Positions 24,436 to 33,000 of a stretch of 64,000 nucleotides of DNA are shown in pieces. The position numbers and the translations under genes were made by a program. Numbering within the stretch: position 1 is the first letter of the stretch; every line of letters starts with the position of its first letter. The DNA is taken from positions 1 through 64,000 of the forward strand of contig DVMW01000037.1 in assembly GCA_018714805.1 (NCBI GenBank), read 5' to 3'. The notes under the pieces were generated by a model. That model did not search any database. It saw only the letters and a list, made by a program, of their open reading frames with translations, and was not told the DNA's origin. The DNA is from Candidatus Fimenecus excrementigallinarum. GTDB lineage: Bacteria > Bacillota > Clostridia > Oscillospirales > Acutalibacteraceae.

Positions 24436-26070
24436 TCAGCCTTCGGCAAGATACGGCGCAATGTCGCAGCTGTAAAAATAGATGCGGCAGCCCCAGGCAA
24501 GCCCGGCGTCCGTTTGCGTCCCCGTCAGATACGGCGCAAGCGCGCGGTAGGTTTCGGATTTTTCAAAGCGGCCGACGTCGGCGGCAAGCAAAATCAGGAA
24601 GCTGCCGTCCTGCTGCTCGTAGGCCGCGCTGTCGCACGGGAACTGCTGGTACTGCTCGAGCACCAGCTCGCCGGTTTCGGAAACGCCGGTGTTGTGCGTC
24701 TGCACCTCGCCGCCCGACAGCACAAACAGGGCGTTTGCGACCCAAAAGCTGCCATAGCCGTACCGAAGCCCCTTGCCGTGCACCGCGTCGTAAAGCCCCT
24801 GGTACTTGCCCGCCGGGGCGGTGGTCCGTTCCATCGAAAGCAGCGAAGAAAAGCTCACGCAGCCAAAAAGGGCAAGCCCCGCGCACAAAAGCGCGCCGAA
24901 GCGTCGCAGCGAGACGCTTTTGCAGGCGTACGCCGCCGCGCAGGAGAAGAGCAGGAACTGCGAAAACACCATCGGAATCAGCCGCCAGCCCGCGTTGGAA
25001 ATGGTTCCGAAAAACCAAAGGAACAAAGTCACGCCGCACACCGCCGCCGTCGCCCAGAACAGGCGGGCAAGGCGCGCGCCGCATTTGCGGTAGAAAACGG
25101 CGAGTGCCGGCAAAGTCAGCAGAAGCGCGCCGGCTATAAGCACGCGCAAAAGCGCGGGAAGCTGCAAGGGGTCTGTCAGGCTCGCGTTATCCGTAAAGCG
25201 GATGTCAAACAGCCCGAAATATTCGGTCAGAAGCGACGCGAGCTTCCCGGTCCAGTCGCGCATATTCGCCATCGTATCGTAGACGGACGACGCGTTCGCG
25301 TAGCCGAACTGCGCGCCGCCGGTCAAAAGCGTCCGCAAAAGGAAGCCCAGCGCCATGGCGGGCAGCGGCAGGGCGGCGCAAAGGCAGGCGGGCAGATTTT
25401 CCGGCGAAAAAAGCCGGGTTTTCACGTCGAAAAACCGCTCGCAGAAAAACGCGGCGCAAAGCGGCACGAGCACGAGCCCCGCCACCTGGAAACCGTCGGA
25501 CGCGACCGCCGTAAAGAACAGGAACGCAAGCGTCCCGCAGACGGCGGACGACGTTTTTTTCTGCGCCGCAAGCGCCGCATACAGCCGGTCCAAAAGCGCA
25601 AAGCCGACCATAAAAAACAGCGCGAACAGGCTGTAGTACAGAATGTGCTCGCAGAACATTTCCCGGAATTTCGGCGAGCAAAGCACCAGCGCGCACACCG
25701 AAAACAGCGCAAACGCGCTGCCCGCCGGCGACAGGCCCATCCGCCTCGCAAAGAAAAGCACCGCCGCAAAAAACAGCAGCAAAAACATGACCATGCCCGC
25801 CGTCTGCGCGGCATAGCCGACACCGAACAGCGCAACGAACGGCTGCATGAGCAGCGCGCCGCCGAACGGCAAAAAGCCCGCGTAGGCAAAGTCCGACGCA
25901 AAAAGCGAGCCGCTTTCGTGCGATGCATACGCCCACATCAGCGTATCCACCGTGTCGGAGGTCACGTTTGCCTTGGCGAACACAATTGTATACACAAGCA
26001 CAGAAGCCGCGCCCGCCACAGCGGCGAGCACGGCAAGTACGGCTGCAAGCTTTCGGTACGTCGGTTTCAT
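24436..26070 (-). CDS. Large polytopic membrane protein of unknown function
   Basis: The 544-residue protein has about 12 hydrophobic helices and an extracytoplasmic C-terminal region of about 120 residues containing YQGLYDAVHGKGL and a terminal CDIAPYL. The topology resembles membrane-embedded glycosyltransferases of the GT-C type, but I see no clear catalytic motif, so that remains a guess. ATG 26070 is the first start after the leuD stop (seven bases away); the open frame continues into leuD but without signals. It would be the last gene of the galM-ilvN-leuC-leuD operon, although it has no obvious link to leucine synthesis. Confidence 0.7.
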   Translation of the reverse strand: MKPTYRKLAAVLAVLAAVAGAASVLVYTIVFAKANVTSDTVDTLMWAYASHESGSLFASDFAYAGFLPFGGALLMQPFVALFGVGYAAQTAGMVMFLLLFFAAVLFFARRMGLSPAGSAFALFSVCALVLCSPKFREMFCEHILYYSLFALFFMVGFALLDRLYAALAAQKKTSSAVCGTLAFLFFTAVASDGFQVAGLVLVPLCAAFFCERFFDVKTRLFSPENLPACLCAALPLPAMALGFLLRTLLTGGAQFGYANASSVYDTMANMRDWTGKLASLLTEYFGLFDIRFTDNASLTDPLQLPALLRVLIAGALLLTLPALAVFYRKCGARLARLFWATAAVCGVTLFLWFFGTISNAGWRLIPMVFSQFLLFSCAAAYACKSVSLRRFGALLCAGLALFGCVSFSSLLSMERTTAPAGKYQGLYDAVHGKGLRYGYGSFWVANALFVLSGGEVQTHNTGVSETGELVLEQYQQFPCDSAAYEQQDGSFLILLAADVGRFEKSETYRALAPYLTGTQTDAGLAWGCRIYFYSCDIAPYLAEG

Positions 26071-26077
26071 ATCCGGC

Positions 26078-26557
26078 TTACCGCAGGGAGGCAAGAAGCC
26101 CGCCCTTTTGAATGATGTTCTGGATAAACGGCGGGAACGGCTCGGCCTTGTAGGTCTCGCCGGTTGCAAGGTTCGTGATAACGCCGGTGTCAAAATCCAC
26201 CGATACCTCGTCGCCGTTTGCAATCGCCCGGCTCGCGGCGGGGCACTCTAAAATGGGCAGCCCGATGTTTAATGCGTTGCGGTAAAAGATGCGCGCAAAA
26301 TTTTCCGCAATCACGCAGGCAATCCCCGAGGCCTGAATCGCAATCGGCGCGTGCTCGCGCGAGGAGCCGCAGCCGAAGTTCACGCCCGCAACCAGAATGT
26401 CGCCCGGACGGACGTTTTTCACAAAGTCCTTGTCAATATCCTCCATGCAGTGCGCCGCCAGCTCCTTCGGGTCGCCGGTGTTGAGGTAGCGCGCGGGGAT
26501 GATGACGTCCGTATCGACGTGGTCGCCGTATTTGTGTACCTTACCCTGTATTTTCAT
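26078..26557 (-). CDS. leuD: 3-isopropylmalate dehydratase small subunit
   Basis: The 159-residue swivelling domain has the substrate-binding signature [14 protein letters not shown] at residues 58-71 and ends with GGLLASL. With LeuC it isomerises 2-isopropylmalate to 3-isopropylmalate in leucine synthesis. The short form is typical of the stand-alone LeuD found with a ~420-residue LeuC. It lies 19 bases after leuC. A broader role in homologous reactions such as citramalate isomerisation cannot be excluded. Confidence 0.94.
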   Translation of the reverse strand: MKIQGKVHKYGDHVDTDVIIPARYLNTGDPKELAAHCMEDIDKDFVKNVRPGDILVAGVNFGCGSSREHAPIAIQASGIACVIAENFARIFYRNALNIGLPILECPAASRAIANGDEVSVDFDTGVITNLATGETYKAEPFPPFIQNIIQKGGLLASLR

Positions 26558-26576
26558 GCTGCCTTCCTCCTAAGCT

Positions 26577-27839
26577 TCAGTCAAGCGCCTTCGGGCTTGA
26601 CACTTTCCCGGTCACGGCGCTTGCCGCCGCCACATAGGGGCTTGCGAGATACACCTCGCTCGTGGGGTCGCCCATGCGGCCGACAAAGTTGCGGTTCGTC
26701 GTGGAAACCGCGCGCTCGCCCGCGGCAAGGATGCCCATGTGCCCGCCCAGGCACGGCCCGCACGTCGGCGTGGACACGACCGCCCCCGCTTCGACAAAGG
26801 TTTTTGTCAGCCCCTCTTCGATGCATTGCAGATAAACCGCCTGCGTCGCGGGAATCACGATGCAGCGCACGCCGGGCGCAACCTTCCGGCCCTTCAGGAC
26901 GGCGGCTGCGGCGCGCATATCCTCAATGCGGCCGTTCGTGCATGAGCCGATGACGACCTGGTCAATCGCAATGTCGCCGATTTCGTCAAACGTGCGCGTG
27001 TTTTCCGGCAGGTGCGGGAACGCAACGGTCGGCTCGAGCGTATCCAAATCAATCGTGACGACCTCGTCGTACACGGCGTCTGCGTCGGCTTCAAAAACGG
27101 CGGGCTTGCGGGACGTGCGCCCCTGCATATAGGCAAAGGTTTTGTCGTCCACGGGGAAAATGCCGTTTTTCGCGCCGCATTCAATGGCCATATTCGCAAT
27201 GCAGAAACGGTCGTCCATGGAAAGGCTCGAAACGCCCTCCCCGGAAAATTCCAGCGAACGGTACCGCGCGCCGTCCACGCCGATTTTGCCAATCAGGTGG
27301 AGAATGACGTCCTTGCCGGTCACATACGGCTGCAGCTTTCCGGTCAGCACAACCTGAATCGCGGACGGGACCTTGAACCACGCCTTGCCGGAAATCATGC
27401 CCGCGGCCATATCCGTAGACCCCACGCCCGTGGAAAACGCGCCGAGCGCGCCGTAGGTGCAGGTGTGCGAGTCCGCGCCGATGACGACGTCGCCGGAAAT
27501 GACCAGCCCCTTTTCAGGCAGCAGCGCGTGCTCAATGCCCATCTGTCCGACGTCGAAGAAGTTTTGGATGCCGTAGTCCTTTGCGAACCGGCGCACCTTT
27601 TTGCAGTTTTCGGCGGATTTGATGTCCTTGTTGGGCGTGAAATGGTCCATGACAAGCGCAATGTGCGCATTGTCAAACACACGGTCAAAGCCCTTGTCCT
27701 CCATCTCATGGATGGCGACGGGGGCGGTGACGTCGTTGCCCATTACCAAATCCAAGTTGGCTTCAATCAGCTGCCCGGCGGAAACCGCCTCGAGCCCCGC
27801 ATGGGCGGCAAGAATCTTTTGCGTCATCGTCATTGCCAT
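26577..27839 (-). CDS. leuC: 3-isopropylmalate dehydratase large subunit
   Basis: The 420-residue Fe-S protein of the aconitase superfamily carries the cluster cysteines in VIGSCTNGR and in [28 protein letters not shown] near residue 125 is the substrate-binding region. The length identifies the short, two-subunit (archaeal-like/HacA-related) class. It works with LeuD, encoded immediately downstream. The start is four bases after the ilvN stop, so expression should be tightly linked to acetolactate synthase regulation. Confidence 0.95.
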   Translation of the reverse strand: MAMTMTQKILAAHAGLEAVSAGQLIEANLDLVMGNDVTAPVAIHEMEDKGFDRVFDNAHIALVMDHFTPNKDIKSAENCKKVRRFAKDYGIQNFFDVGQMGIEHALLPEKGLVISGDVVIGADSHTCTYGALGAFSTGVGSTDMAAGMISGKAWFKVPSAIQVVLTGKLQPYVTGKDVILHLIGKIGVDGARYRSLEFSGEGVSSLSMDDRFCIANMAIECGAKNGIFPVDDKTFAYMQGRTSRKPAVFEADADAVYDEVVTIDLDTLEPTVAFPHLPENTRTFDEIGDIAIDQVVIGSCTNGRIEDMRAAAAVLKGRKVAPGVRCIVIPATQAVYLQCIEEGLTKTFVEAGAVVSTPTCGPCLGGHMGILAAGERAVSTTNRNFVGRMGDPTSEVYLASPYVAAASAVTGKVSSPKALD

Positions 27840-27843
27840 AAGC

Positions 27844-28371
27844 TTATTCCTCGATTTCGTTGATGTTGGTGTCGCCCGTTTCGAGCGCCGTAAGACCCGA
27901 GCGCGACAGCTCGATGATGCCGTGCTTGGTCATTTTTTCAATAAAGCGGTCGATAAGCGACGGCAGACCCGTCAGCTCCGCCGTGATGGTGGTGTGGCCG
28001 ATGTCCTTGACCTTGGCGCCGAAGCCGTTGATGGTCTTGAGCACCGCGGTGCGGCGGCTGTTGGTCGCGTGGACCTTGATAAGCAGCAGCTCGCTGGCGA
28101 TAAGCTGGCCCTCGTTGAGCTTGACGACGCGGATAACGTCGCCGAGCTTTTTGAGCTGCTGCTCGACCTGCATGAATTTGTAGGGCTCCACGTCGGAAAC
28201 GATGGTGATGCGCGAATACAGCGGGTTTTCCGTTTCCGCAACGGTCAGGCTTATCACGTTGTAGCCGCGCCGCGCAAACAGGCTCGCCACGCGCAGCAGC
28301 ACGCCCGTGCGGTTGTAAACGAGCGCCGACAGGAAAATGCGCTCTAAATTTTGCTGTTGCAGTTCTGCCAT
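27844..28371 (-). CDS. ilvN: Acetolactate synthase small (regulatory) subunit
   Basis: The 175-residue protein has an N-terminal ACT domain ([26 protein letters not shown] at about residues 12-37) and a C-terminal regulatory domain. It activates IlvB and confers feedback inhibition by valine. ATG 28371 follows AAGGGGG; the frame is open further up but that part lies before the ribosome binding site. It is separated from ilvB by about 16 kb and instead heads leuC-leuD, with galM before it. The symbol could equally be ilvH. Confidence 0.93.
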   Translation of the reverse strand: MAELQQQNLERIFLSALVYNRTGVLLRVASLFARRGYNVISLTVAETENPLYSRITIVSDVEPYKFMQVEQQLKKLGDVIRVVKLNEGQLIASELLLIKVHATNSRRTAVLKTINGFGAKVKDIGHTTITAELTGLPSLIDRFIEKMTKHGIIELSRSGLTALETGDTNINEIEE

Positions 28372-28384
28372 GGGAAGTTCCCCC

Positions 28385-29443
28385 TTACTCTGCGGAGAAT
28401 TGATAAACGGTGGTGGAAACAAACGGCTTTTCGGGGCTGAACACGCAGGGAATAAATTCCGGGTGGTTGAGCGCGTCCGGGAAATACTGCGTCTCCAGGC
28501 AAAAGCCCTGCCGGTAGCAAAGCGGCTTGCCGGCCTTGCCCGTCTGGCTGCCGTCCATGTAGTTCCCGATATAAAACTGCACGCCCGGCAAATCCGTATA
28601 CCCGCGCATCACGCGGCCGCTTTTCTCGCTTTTGACGCGGGCAAATTCGCGCAGCGTGCCGTCGTAATTTGCAATGCGGAAGTTGTGGTCGTAGCCCCTG
28701 CCGATTTTCAGCTGCTCGTCGTCCGCCCCGACGTCGCGGCCAATCGCCTTCGGCGTGCGGAAGTCGAACGGCGTGCCCGCCACGGGGCGGATTTCCCCGG
28801 TCGGGATGCAGTCGGCGTCCGTCGGCGTGTACGCGTCGCAGAACAGCTGCAGCTCATGCTCGAGGATTGGCGCGGCGTCAAAGCCGTCGAGGTTGAAATA
28901 GGCGTGGTTCGTCACGTTGACGGCCGTTTTCCGGTCCGGCGTGCAGCGGTACTCGATGCGCACCGCGCAGGCGTCGTCAAAGGAGAACGTCACTTCGTTG
29001 CGGACATTCCCGGGGAAGCCCTCGCGCCCGTCTTCGCTTACATAGGCAAACCGCACGGCGCCGTCGCCGAGCACCTCGGGCTGCCAAACTGCCTTTGCGT
29101 ACTCATGGTTGCCGTGCAGGGTGAATTTGCCGTCCACATTTTTTGTGATTGGGTAATTCTGCCCGTCAATCGTAATGCCCTTGCCCGCAATGCGGTTGGC
29201 GACTCTGCCGACGGTGCGGCCCTGGGAGTCGGTGCACAAAATCTGCCCCTCCATGGTGTCGAAGCCGACGAGCACGTCGCAAAGCGCGCCGGTTCTGTCG
29301 GGGACGATGATTTTGTTGAGCGTCGCCCCGTAGGAAAGCAGCTCTATGGAAGCGCCGCCGGCGTTTGTTATCGTAAACGCGTAAACCGTTTCGCCGTTTT
29401 CCGCGGCGCCGTAAACCCGTTTTTCAATCTGCACAACCTTCAC
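28385..29443 (-). CDS. galM: Aldose 1-epimerase (galactose mutarotase)
   Basis: The 352-residue protein interconverts alpha and beta anomers of galactose/glucose. Family features are the N-terminal SYGATLNKIIVPDR, GRVANRIAGK, the catalytic His in NVTNHAYFNLDG near residue 178, and the C-terminal catalytic Glu in CLETQYFPDALNHPEF near 310. Start is GTG 29443 (or GTG 29434, which has a better-spaced GGTGA). It is the first gene behind a strong promoter, 14 bases ahead of ilvN, an odd pairing of sugar and amino-acid genes. Confidence 0.93.
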   Translation of the reverse strand: MKVVQIEKRVYGAAENGETVYAFTITNAGGASIELLSYGATLNKIIVPDRTGALCDVLVGFDTMEGQILCTDSQGRTVGRVANRIAGKGITIDGQNYPITKNVDGKFTLHGNHEYAKAVWQPEVLGDGAVRFAYVSEDGREGFPGNVRNEVTFSFDDACAVRIEYRCTPDRKTAVNVTNHAYFNLDGFDAAPILEHELQLFCDAYTPTDADCIPTGEIRPVAGTPFDFRTPKAIGRDVGADDEQLKIGRGYDHNFRIANYDGTLREFARVKSEKSGRVMRGYTDLPGVQFYIGNYMDGSQTGKAGKPLCYRQGFCLETQYFPDALNHPEFIPCVFSPEKPFVSTTVYQFSAE

Positions 29444-29473
29444 CCCATTATATCTATCCAGTCTATTTTATTT

Positions 29474-29502
29474 AGTATAAGCTTTGCCGCGCGCCTTGTC
29501 AA
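29474..29502 (-). promoter_or_regulatory. Promoter of the galM-ilvN-leuCD operon
   Basis: On the minus strand TTGACA (complement of 29497-29502), exactly 17 bases, TATACT (complement of 29474-29479). The leader before galM is about 25 bases, so there is no space for a T-box. Confidence 0.8.
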
Positions 29503-29528
29503 GTATCGGCGTGCAGGGAAGCAGACGG

Positions 29529-29556
29529 AAAAACCGCCCCTGTCGGAGCGGTTTTT
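29529..29556 (-). terminator. Intrinsic terminator of the GntR/DUF5808 operon
   Basis: AAAAACCGC (29529-29537) pairs with GCGGTTTTT (29548-29556). It follows the stop at 29577 on the minus strand. Confidence 0.8.
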
Positions 29557-29576
29557 AAGCTGTCGGGTTCGACGCC

Positions 29577-30950
29577 CTATTCGCCGGCCTGCCAGGCGGA
29601 AAGCGTCTCGAAAAGCGCCTGCGTCTGCGCTTCGGTCTCGGCGTTGACCAGCAGATATGCCGGGTTGTCCCCCGCAAGGCGCAGGCAGACGTACAGCGGC
29701 ACGTCGTTGTAGACGTACAGCTTGCAGTTCCCGTAGCCGTCAAAGCGGAAATTTCCGTAGCTTTTCGCCGCGCCGCCGTAGCCGTTTGTGCGCGTACCCG
29801 CCGGCAGCGGCGCAGAAAGCAGCTCCACAGAGGCGACCTCCCCGCGCGTTACGGTCAGGTCGTAAAGCGGCGCGTCGCAGCAAAGCGTGCCGTCCTTCTC
29901 TATCGTCACGGTAAAATCGGACAGCGACATTAAGGCGACCAAGCCGAACAGGCCGACGAGCAGAGCGGCAAGCCCCGCGAGGATGGCTTTTCCGGCCGGG
30001 CGGCCGATGTTGACGGTCCAGCCAAGGCTTGCGACCGGCTTCGGGACAAACAGGCGCGGGTCGTTCGGGTCATAGTAGCAGCCCCATTTGTATACGCCGT
30101 CGCCGACCGGCTCCGGCGCGCGCACCGCAAAGGCGGCGCGGTCAAGCCTTTCCTGCCGCACGCTTGCGGAAACCGCGCTGCACGCCAAAAAGACAAGCAG
30201 AAGCGCAACGGCGGCCGGCAGCGCGGCGCGCGCCGAGAAAATAACGGACGCGCAGAGCAGAAGCCAAAATCCCGAAATTCCGGCGGCAAACAGCGCGGCG
30301 CTCTGCGTTTGTATACGCACGCAGCGCTGCGCATACGCGACGGCGGCGGCCGTATCGCTCCCCTTGGTGCGGACCGGGGTGCTGCGAAGCGCATAATACA
30401 GCACGACGCCGCTGCCGGTGCAAAACGGACCCAAGAAGGCAAAGGGCAGCGGGAACACGGCGCGCCATTCCCGGAAAACGAGGAGAAGCACCGCCGGCAG
30501 AAAGCTCAAAAGGAGGCTGCCCCAGGCCCACAACGGCGAGCACGCGCCCTTTTGCTTTTCCCGGCTGACGGTCAGGTCGACGGAAACGGTCGCGGAAGCC
30601 TCCGGCTGCCAGCCGCTTTGCGCACGCAGCGTCAACAGCCGTTTGCGCGCCGCCTGCAGCACGGCACCGCAAAGCAGGAGGAAGCAGGCGGTAAGCGCGA
30701 AAAGGCAAAGCTCCGCATATGCCTGCACCTGCGGCAAAAAAAGCAGGCGGCCCGCCGCCGCGGACACAAGCAGAACCGCGCAAAGTCCGACAACAAAGCC
30801 GCGCAAAACGCGCTTGATTTCCGGGTCGTGCGTTTTGTCCGGCGAAAATGCGACGCCGAGCACGCGCGGCCCGCGCCGCACGGTACAAAGCATGGCGACA
30901 ATTACCAGCAGCGCGATGGTCCAAAACAGAACCGCGAAAGACCAAATCAT
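29577..30950 (-). CDS. Multi-helix membrane protein with DUF5808-like and PH-like C-terminal regions
   Basis: The 457-residue protein has about eight transmembrane helices. Near residue 300 it has the segment YKWGCYYDPNDPRLFVPK followed by GWTVNIGRP, the hallmark of DUF5808 domains. The last 110 residues after a final helix are predicted beta-rich, like a bacterial PH domain (DFTVTIEKDGTL to FETLSAW). The function is unknown; the family often occurs with YtrA-type GntR regulators, as here. ATG 30950 overlaps the GntR stop (ATGA). The longer frame above is a shadow of the regulator gene. Confidence 0.8.
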   Translation of the reverse strand: MIWSFAVLFWTIALLVIVAMLCTVRRGPRVLGVAFSPDKTHDPEIKRVLRGFVVGLCAVLLVSAAAGRLLFLPQVQAYAELCLFALTACFLLLCGAVLQAARKRLLTLRAQSGWQPEASATVSVDLTVSREKQKGACSPLWAWGSLLLSFLPAVLLLVFREWRAVFPLPFAFLGPFCTGSGVVLYYALRSTPVRTKGSDTAAAVAYAQRCVRIQTQSAALFAAGISGFWLLLCASVIFSARAALPAAVALLLVFLACSAVSASVRQERLDRAAFAVRAPEPVGDGVYKWGCYYDPNDPRLFVPKPVASLGWTVNIGRPAGKAILAGLAALLVGLFGLVALMSLSDFTVTIEKDGTLCCDAPLYDLTVTRGEVASVELLSAPLPAGTRTNGYGGAAKSYGNFRFDGYGNCKLYVYNDVPLYVCLRLAGDNPAYLLVNAETEAQTQALFETLSAWQAGE

Positions 30951-31330
30951 TTGGTTTCCTCCTTCCCGTACAGCTCCTCGATTTCCACCTGCAGCAGGCG
31001 CTCGAGCGCCTCCCGGGCGACGCCCTGTGCGCGCGCTTCCGAAAGCAGCAGCCGCGCTTTTTTTTGAAACGCCGCGTCCGGCCGTTTCCCGGGCATTTCC
31101 GTCAAATGCGCGCCGCGGCGGCGGTCGAGGACGAGCAGCCCCTCGTTTTTCAGCAGCGTATACGCCTTTTGCACGGTCATGGGGTTTATCCCGAGGTCCC
31201 CCGCAAGCTGGCGCACCGTCGGCAGCTGCTCGCCGGGCTGCAGGTCGCCCGCGGCGACGCCCTCGACGACCGCGTCGCGAATCTGCCGGTAAATGGGCAC
31301 GCCGCTTGTCAAATCCAGCGTCAGGCGCAT
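30947..31330 (-). CDS. GntR-family regulator, YtrA subfamily
   Basis: The 127-residue protein has an N-terminal GntR winged helix (PIYRQIRDAVVEGVAAGDLQ to GINPMTVQKAYTLLKNEGLL) and only a short C-terminal helical tail, the pattern of the YtrA subfamily. ATG 31330 follows AAAGGGG. It probably represses the two-gene operon that it heads: a 27-base perfect palindrome overlaps the -10 box. The partner membrane protein is coupled by an ATGA overlap. Confidence 0.92.
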   Translation of the reverse strand: MRLTLDLTSGVPIYRQIRDAVVEGVAAGDLQPGEQLPTVRQLAGDLGINPMTVQKAYTLLKNEGLLVLDRRRGAHLTEMPGKRPDAAFQKKARLLLSEARAQGVAREALERLLQVEIEELYGKEETK

Positions 31331-31363
31331 CGCAGCTCTCCCCTTTCCGTGCCAAGCAGGCTT

Positions 31364-31405
31364 CTTTGTATTATTTATTATAATACAAAGAGACGCCCTT
31401 GTCAA
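31364..31405 (-). promoter_or_regulatory. Promoter and perfect palindromic operator of the GntR operon
   Basis: On the minus strand TTGACA (complement of 31400-31405), 17-base spacer, TATAAT (complement of 31377-31382). A palindrome with 11-base arms, CTTTGTATTAT and ATAATACAAAG (31364-31390, 5-base centre), spans the -10 box. This is the expected autorepression site. Confidence 0.85.
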
Positions 31406-31425
31406 CGCCGAAAAAAAAGAAAAAT

Positions 31426-31455
31426 TTGCTTTTTTCGGCGTGCGCGTGCTACAAT
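31426..31455 (+). promoter_or_regulatory. Promoter of the MFS gene
   Basis: TTGCTT (31426-31431), 18-base spacer ending TGC (extended -10), TACAAT (31450-31455). It is divergent from the GntR promoter. Confidence 0.55.
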
Positions 31456-31482
31456 GAAAAAAAGTGCGAAAGGAGCAGGCCC

Positions 31483-32910
31483 ATGCGCAGCGAACAACGC
31501 CGGCTGCGGGAGATTGCACGCCGCGAAAAGCAGAAGGCCAAGCCGAAATTCCACGGATACCTCGCCTACCTCGTTTTCTTAATCAGCCTGGTCTACATGA
31601 CGGATGAGATAGCCTCGCAGATTGGGACGCTGATGAAAACGGAGATTGCCAACGATTTGATGGCGCGCTTCGGCGAACGCTCTGTCGGGGCGCTGGACAT
31701 CGTCGCCTTTATCGCCATCCCCTTTCAGGCGCTGTCCATCTTTTACAAGCCCCTGTCCGACCGGTTCGGACGGCGGCTGTTCTTAGTCCTCAACACGCTC
31801 GGGATGAGCGCCGGGATGCTTCTTATCGCCGTAACCGATTCGCTTGCCCCTTATGTCGCCGGCGCAGTCATCATTCAGTTTTTTGTGCCGCACGATATGC
31901 AGGTCGTCTATATTATGGAATCCGCCCCGCCGCGTCACCGCGCAAAGCTGTATTCTACAATCAAGTGCGTCGCGACGCTCGGCGTCATGCTGGTGCCGCT
32001 TTTGCGGCGCACGCTGATGCAGACCGCGTCGCAATGGCACGCCGTCTACCTCGTCCCCGCCGTCGTGGGGCTCGTCGCCTCGTTTGCGGCGCTGCTGTTC
32101 GCGCGCGAGCCGGACGCCTTCCTTGACGCGCGCCTTGCCGCCCTGCGCGCGGCGCCCGCGGCAAAAGAAAAAGCGGCAAAGGGAAAAGCCCCTCGTTCCG
32201 GCTTTTTTGCCGGGCTTGTATTTGCGCTGCGGCACAAGCAGCTGCGGTGGGTCTTTATCGCAACCGCGCTTTGCAACTTCGGCGTCATTTTAACCATGCA
32301 TTACCAGGTCGTGCTCTCCTACGGCTATGCGTCGCATATGGTTGGCGGCGGCCTTTACGCCTCGCTTTCCGAAGCGCTGGAGGCGGCGAGCGTCGGCCCC
32401 GTAACGACCGCGCTGTTTTTGTTCCCGGTCGGCAGCGCGCTCGCGCAGCTGCTCGTCGGCTATGCCGCGGACGCCTGGGGCCGCAAGCGGTCCGCGCTTT
32501 TGATGACGGCGCTCGTCCTGGCTTCCTTCGTCGGCTTCACGCTCGGGGCCAATTTTGCCTGGCCGCCCGCTTTGGTCGGGATGCTCTGCGGCATGGCGGT
32601 CGGCGGGTTTTGGGGCGCTTCGGACCTCGACATCCTCTTGGCAGGGGAATCCGCCCCGACGGCGCTGCGCGCCTCCGTATTGTCCGCGCAATTCGCCGCG
32701 ATTGGCGTCGGGTACATCCTCGCCTACGGCGTGGGGCTGCCGCTTATCACCCGGTTCGGGAACGCCTCCGTGCCCTTCGTCACGCTGGGGCTTGCCGTAC
32801 CGGGCATGGCCGCCTCGCTCGCGGCGCTTGCCGCCAAGGTGCACGAGACCAGGGGCGTCAATCTGGACACGGTCACCGGCTGCGAATGGGACCCGCCCGC
32901 GCGGCAATAA
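31483..32910 (+). CDS. MFS transporter
   Basis: The 475-residue protein has about 12 transmembrane helices. The loop between helices 2 and 3 reads PLSDRFGRRLFL, matching the MFS signature GxLaDrxGrkxxl, and the equivalent in the second half is AADAWGRKRSALL. A short Lys/Ala-rich cytosolic linker (AAKEKAAKGKA) separates the halves. ATG 31483 follows AAGGAGC; the frame upstream overlaps the promoter. It is monocistronic, divergent from the GntR operon, and could also be controlled by that regulator. The substrate is unknown. Confidence 0.88.
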   Translation: MRSEQRRLREIARREKQKAKPKFHGYLAYLVFLISLVYMTDEIASQIGTLMKTEIANDLMARFGERSVGALDIVAFIAIPFQALSIFYKPLSDRFGRRLFLVLNTLGMSAGMLLIAVTDSLAPYVAGAVIIQFFVPHDMQVVYIMESAPPRHRAKLYSTIKCVATLGVMLVPLLRRTLMQTASQWHAVYLVPAVVGLVASFAALLFAREPDAFLDARLAALRAAPAAKEKAAKGKAPRSGFFAGLVFALRHKQLRWVFIATALCNFGVILTMHYQVVLSYGYASHMVGGGLYASLSEALEAASVGPVTTALFLFPVGSALAQLLVGYAADAWGRKRSALLMTALVLASFVGFTLGANFAWPPALVGMLCGMAVGGFWGASDLDILLAGESAPTALRASVLSAQFAAIGVGYILAYGVGLPLITRFGNASVPFVTLGLAVPGMAASLAALAAKVHETRGVNLDTVTGCEWDPPARQ

Positions 32911-32939
32911 AGTACAACCGAACCCGATATGCCAAAAAT

Positions 32940-32970
32940 GCCCCGGCGCGTTTTGCGGACGCGCCGGGGC
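32940..32970. terminator. Strong GC hairpin between converging genes
   Basis: GCCCCGGCGCGT (32940-32951) pairs with ACGCGCCGGGGC (32959-32970). There is no real U-tract on either side; it lies between an MFS stop (32910) and the FRG gene stop (33001). Confidence 0.55.
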
Positions 32971-33000
32971 GTAATGTTCGGTTTGCAAAGGTTTGCACAA

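Noticed and set aside
28371-29502. A T-box or leucine attenuator before the ilvN-leuCD genes or before ilvB and ilvD
   Set aside because: Predicted leaders are only about 25-60 bases, too short for a T-box, and no leader peptide rich in Leu/Ile/Val codons was seen.
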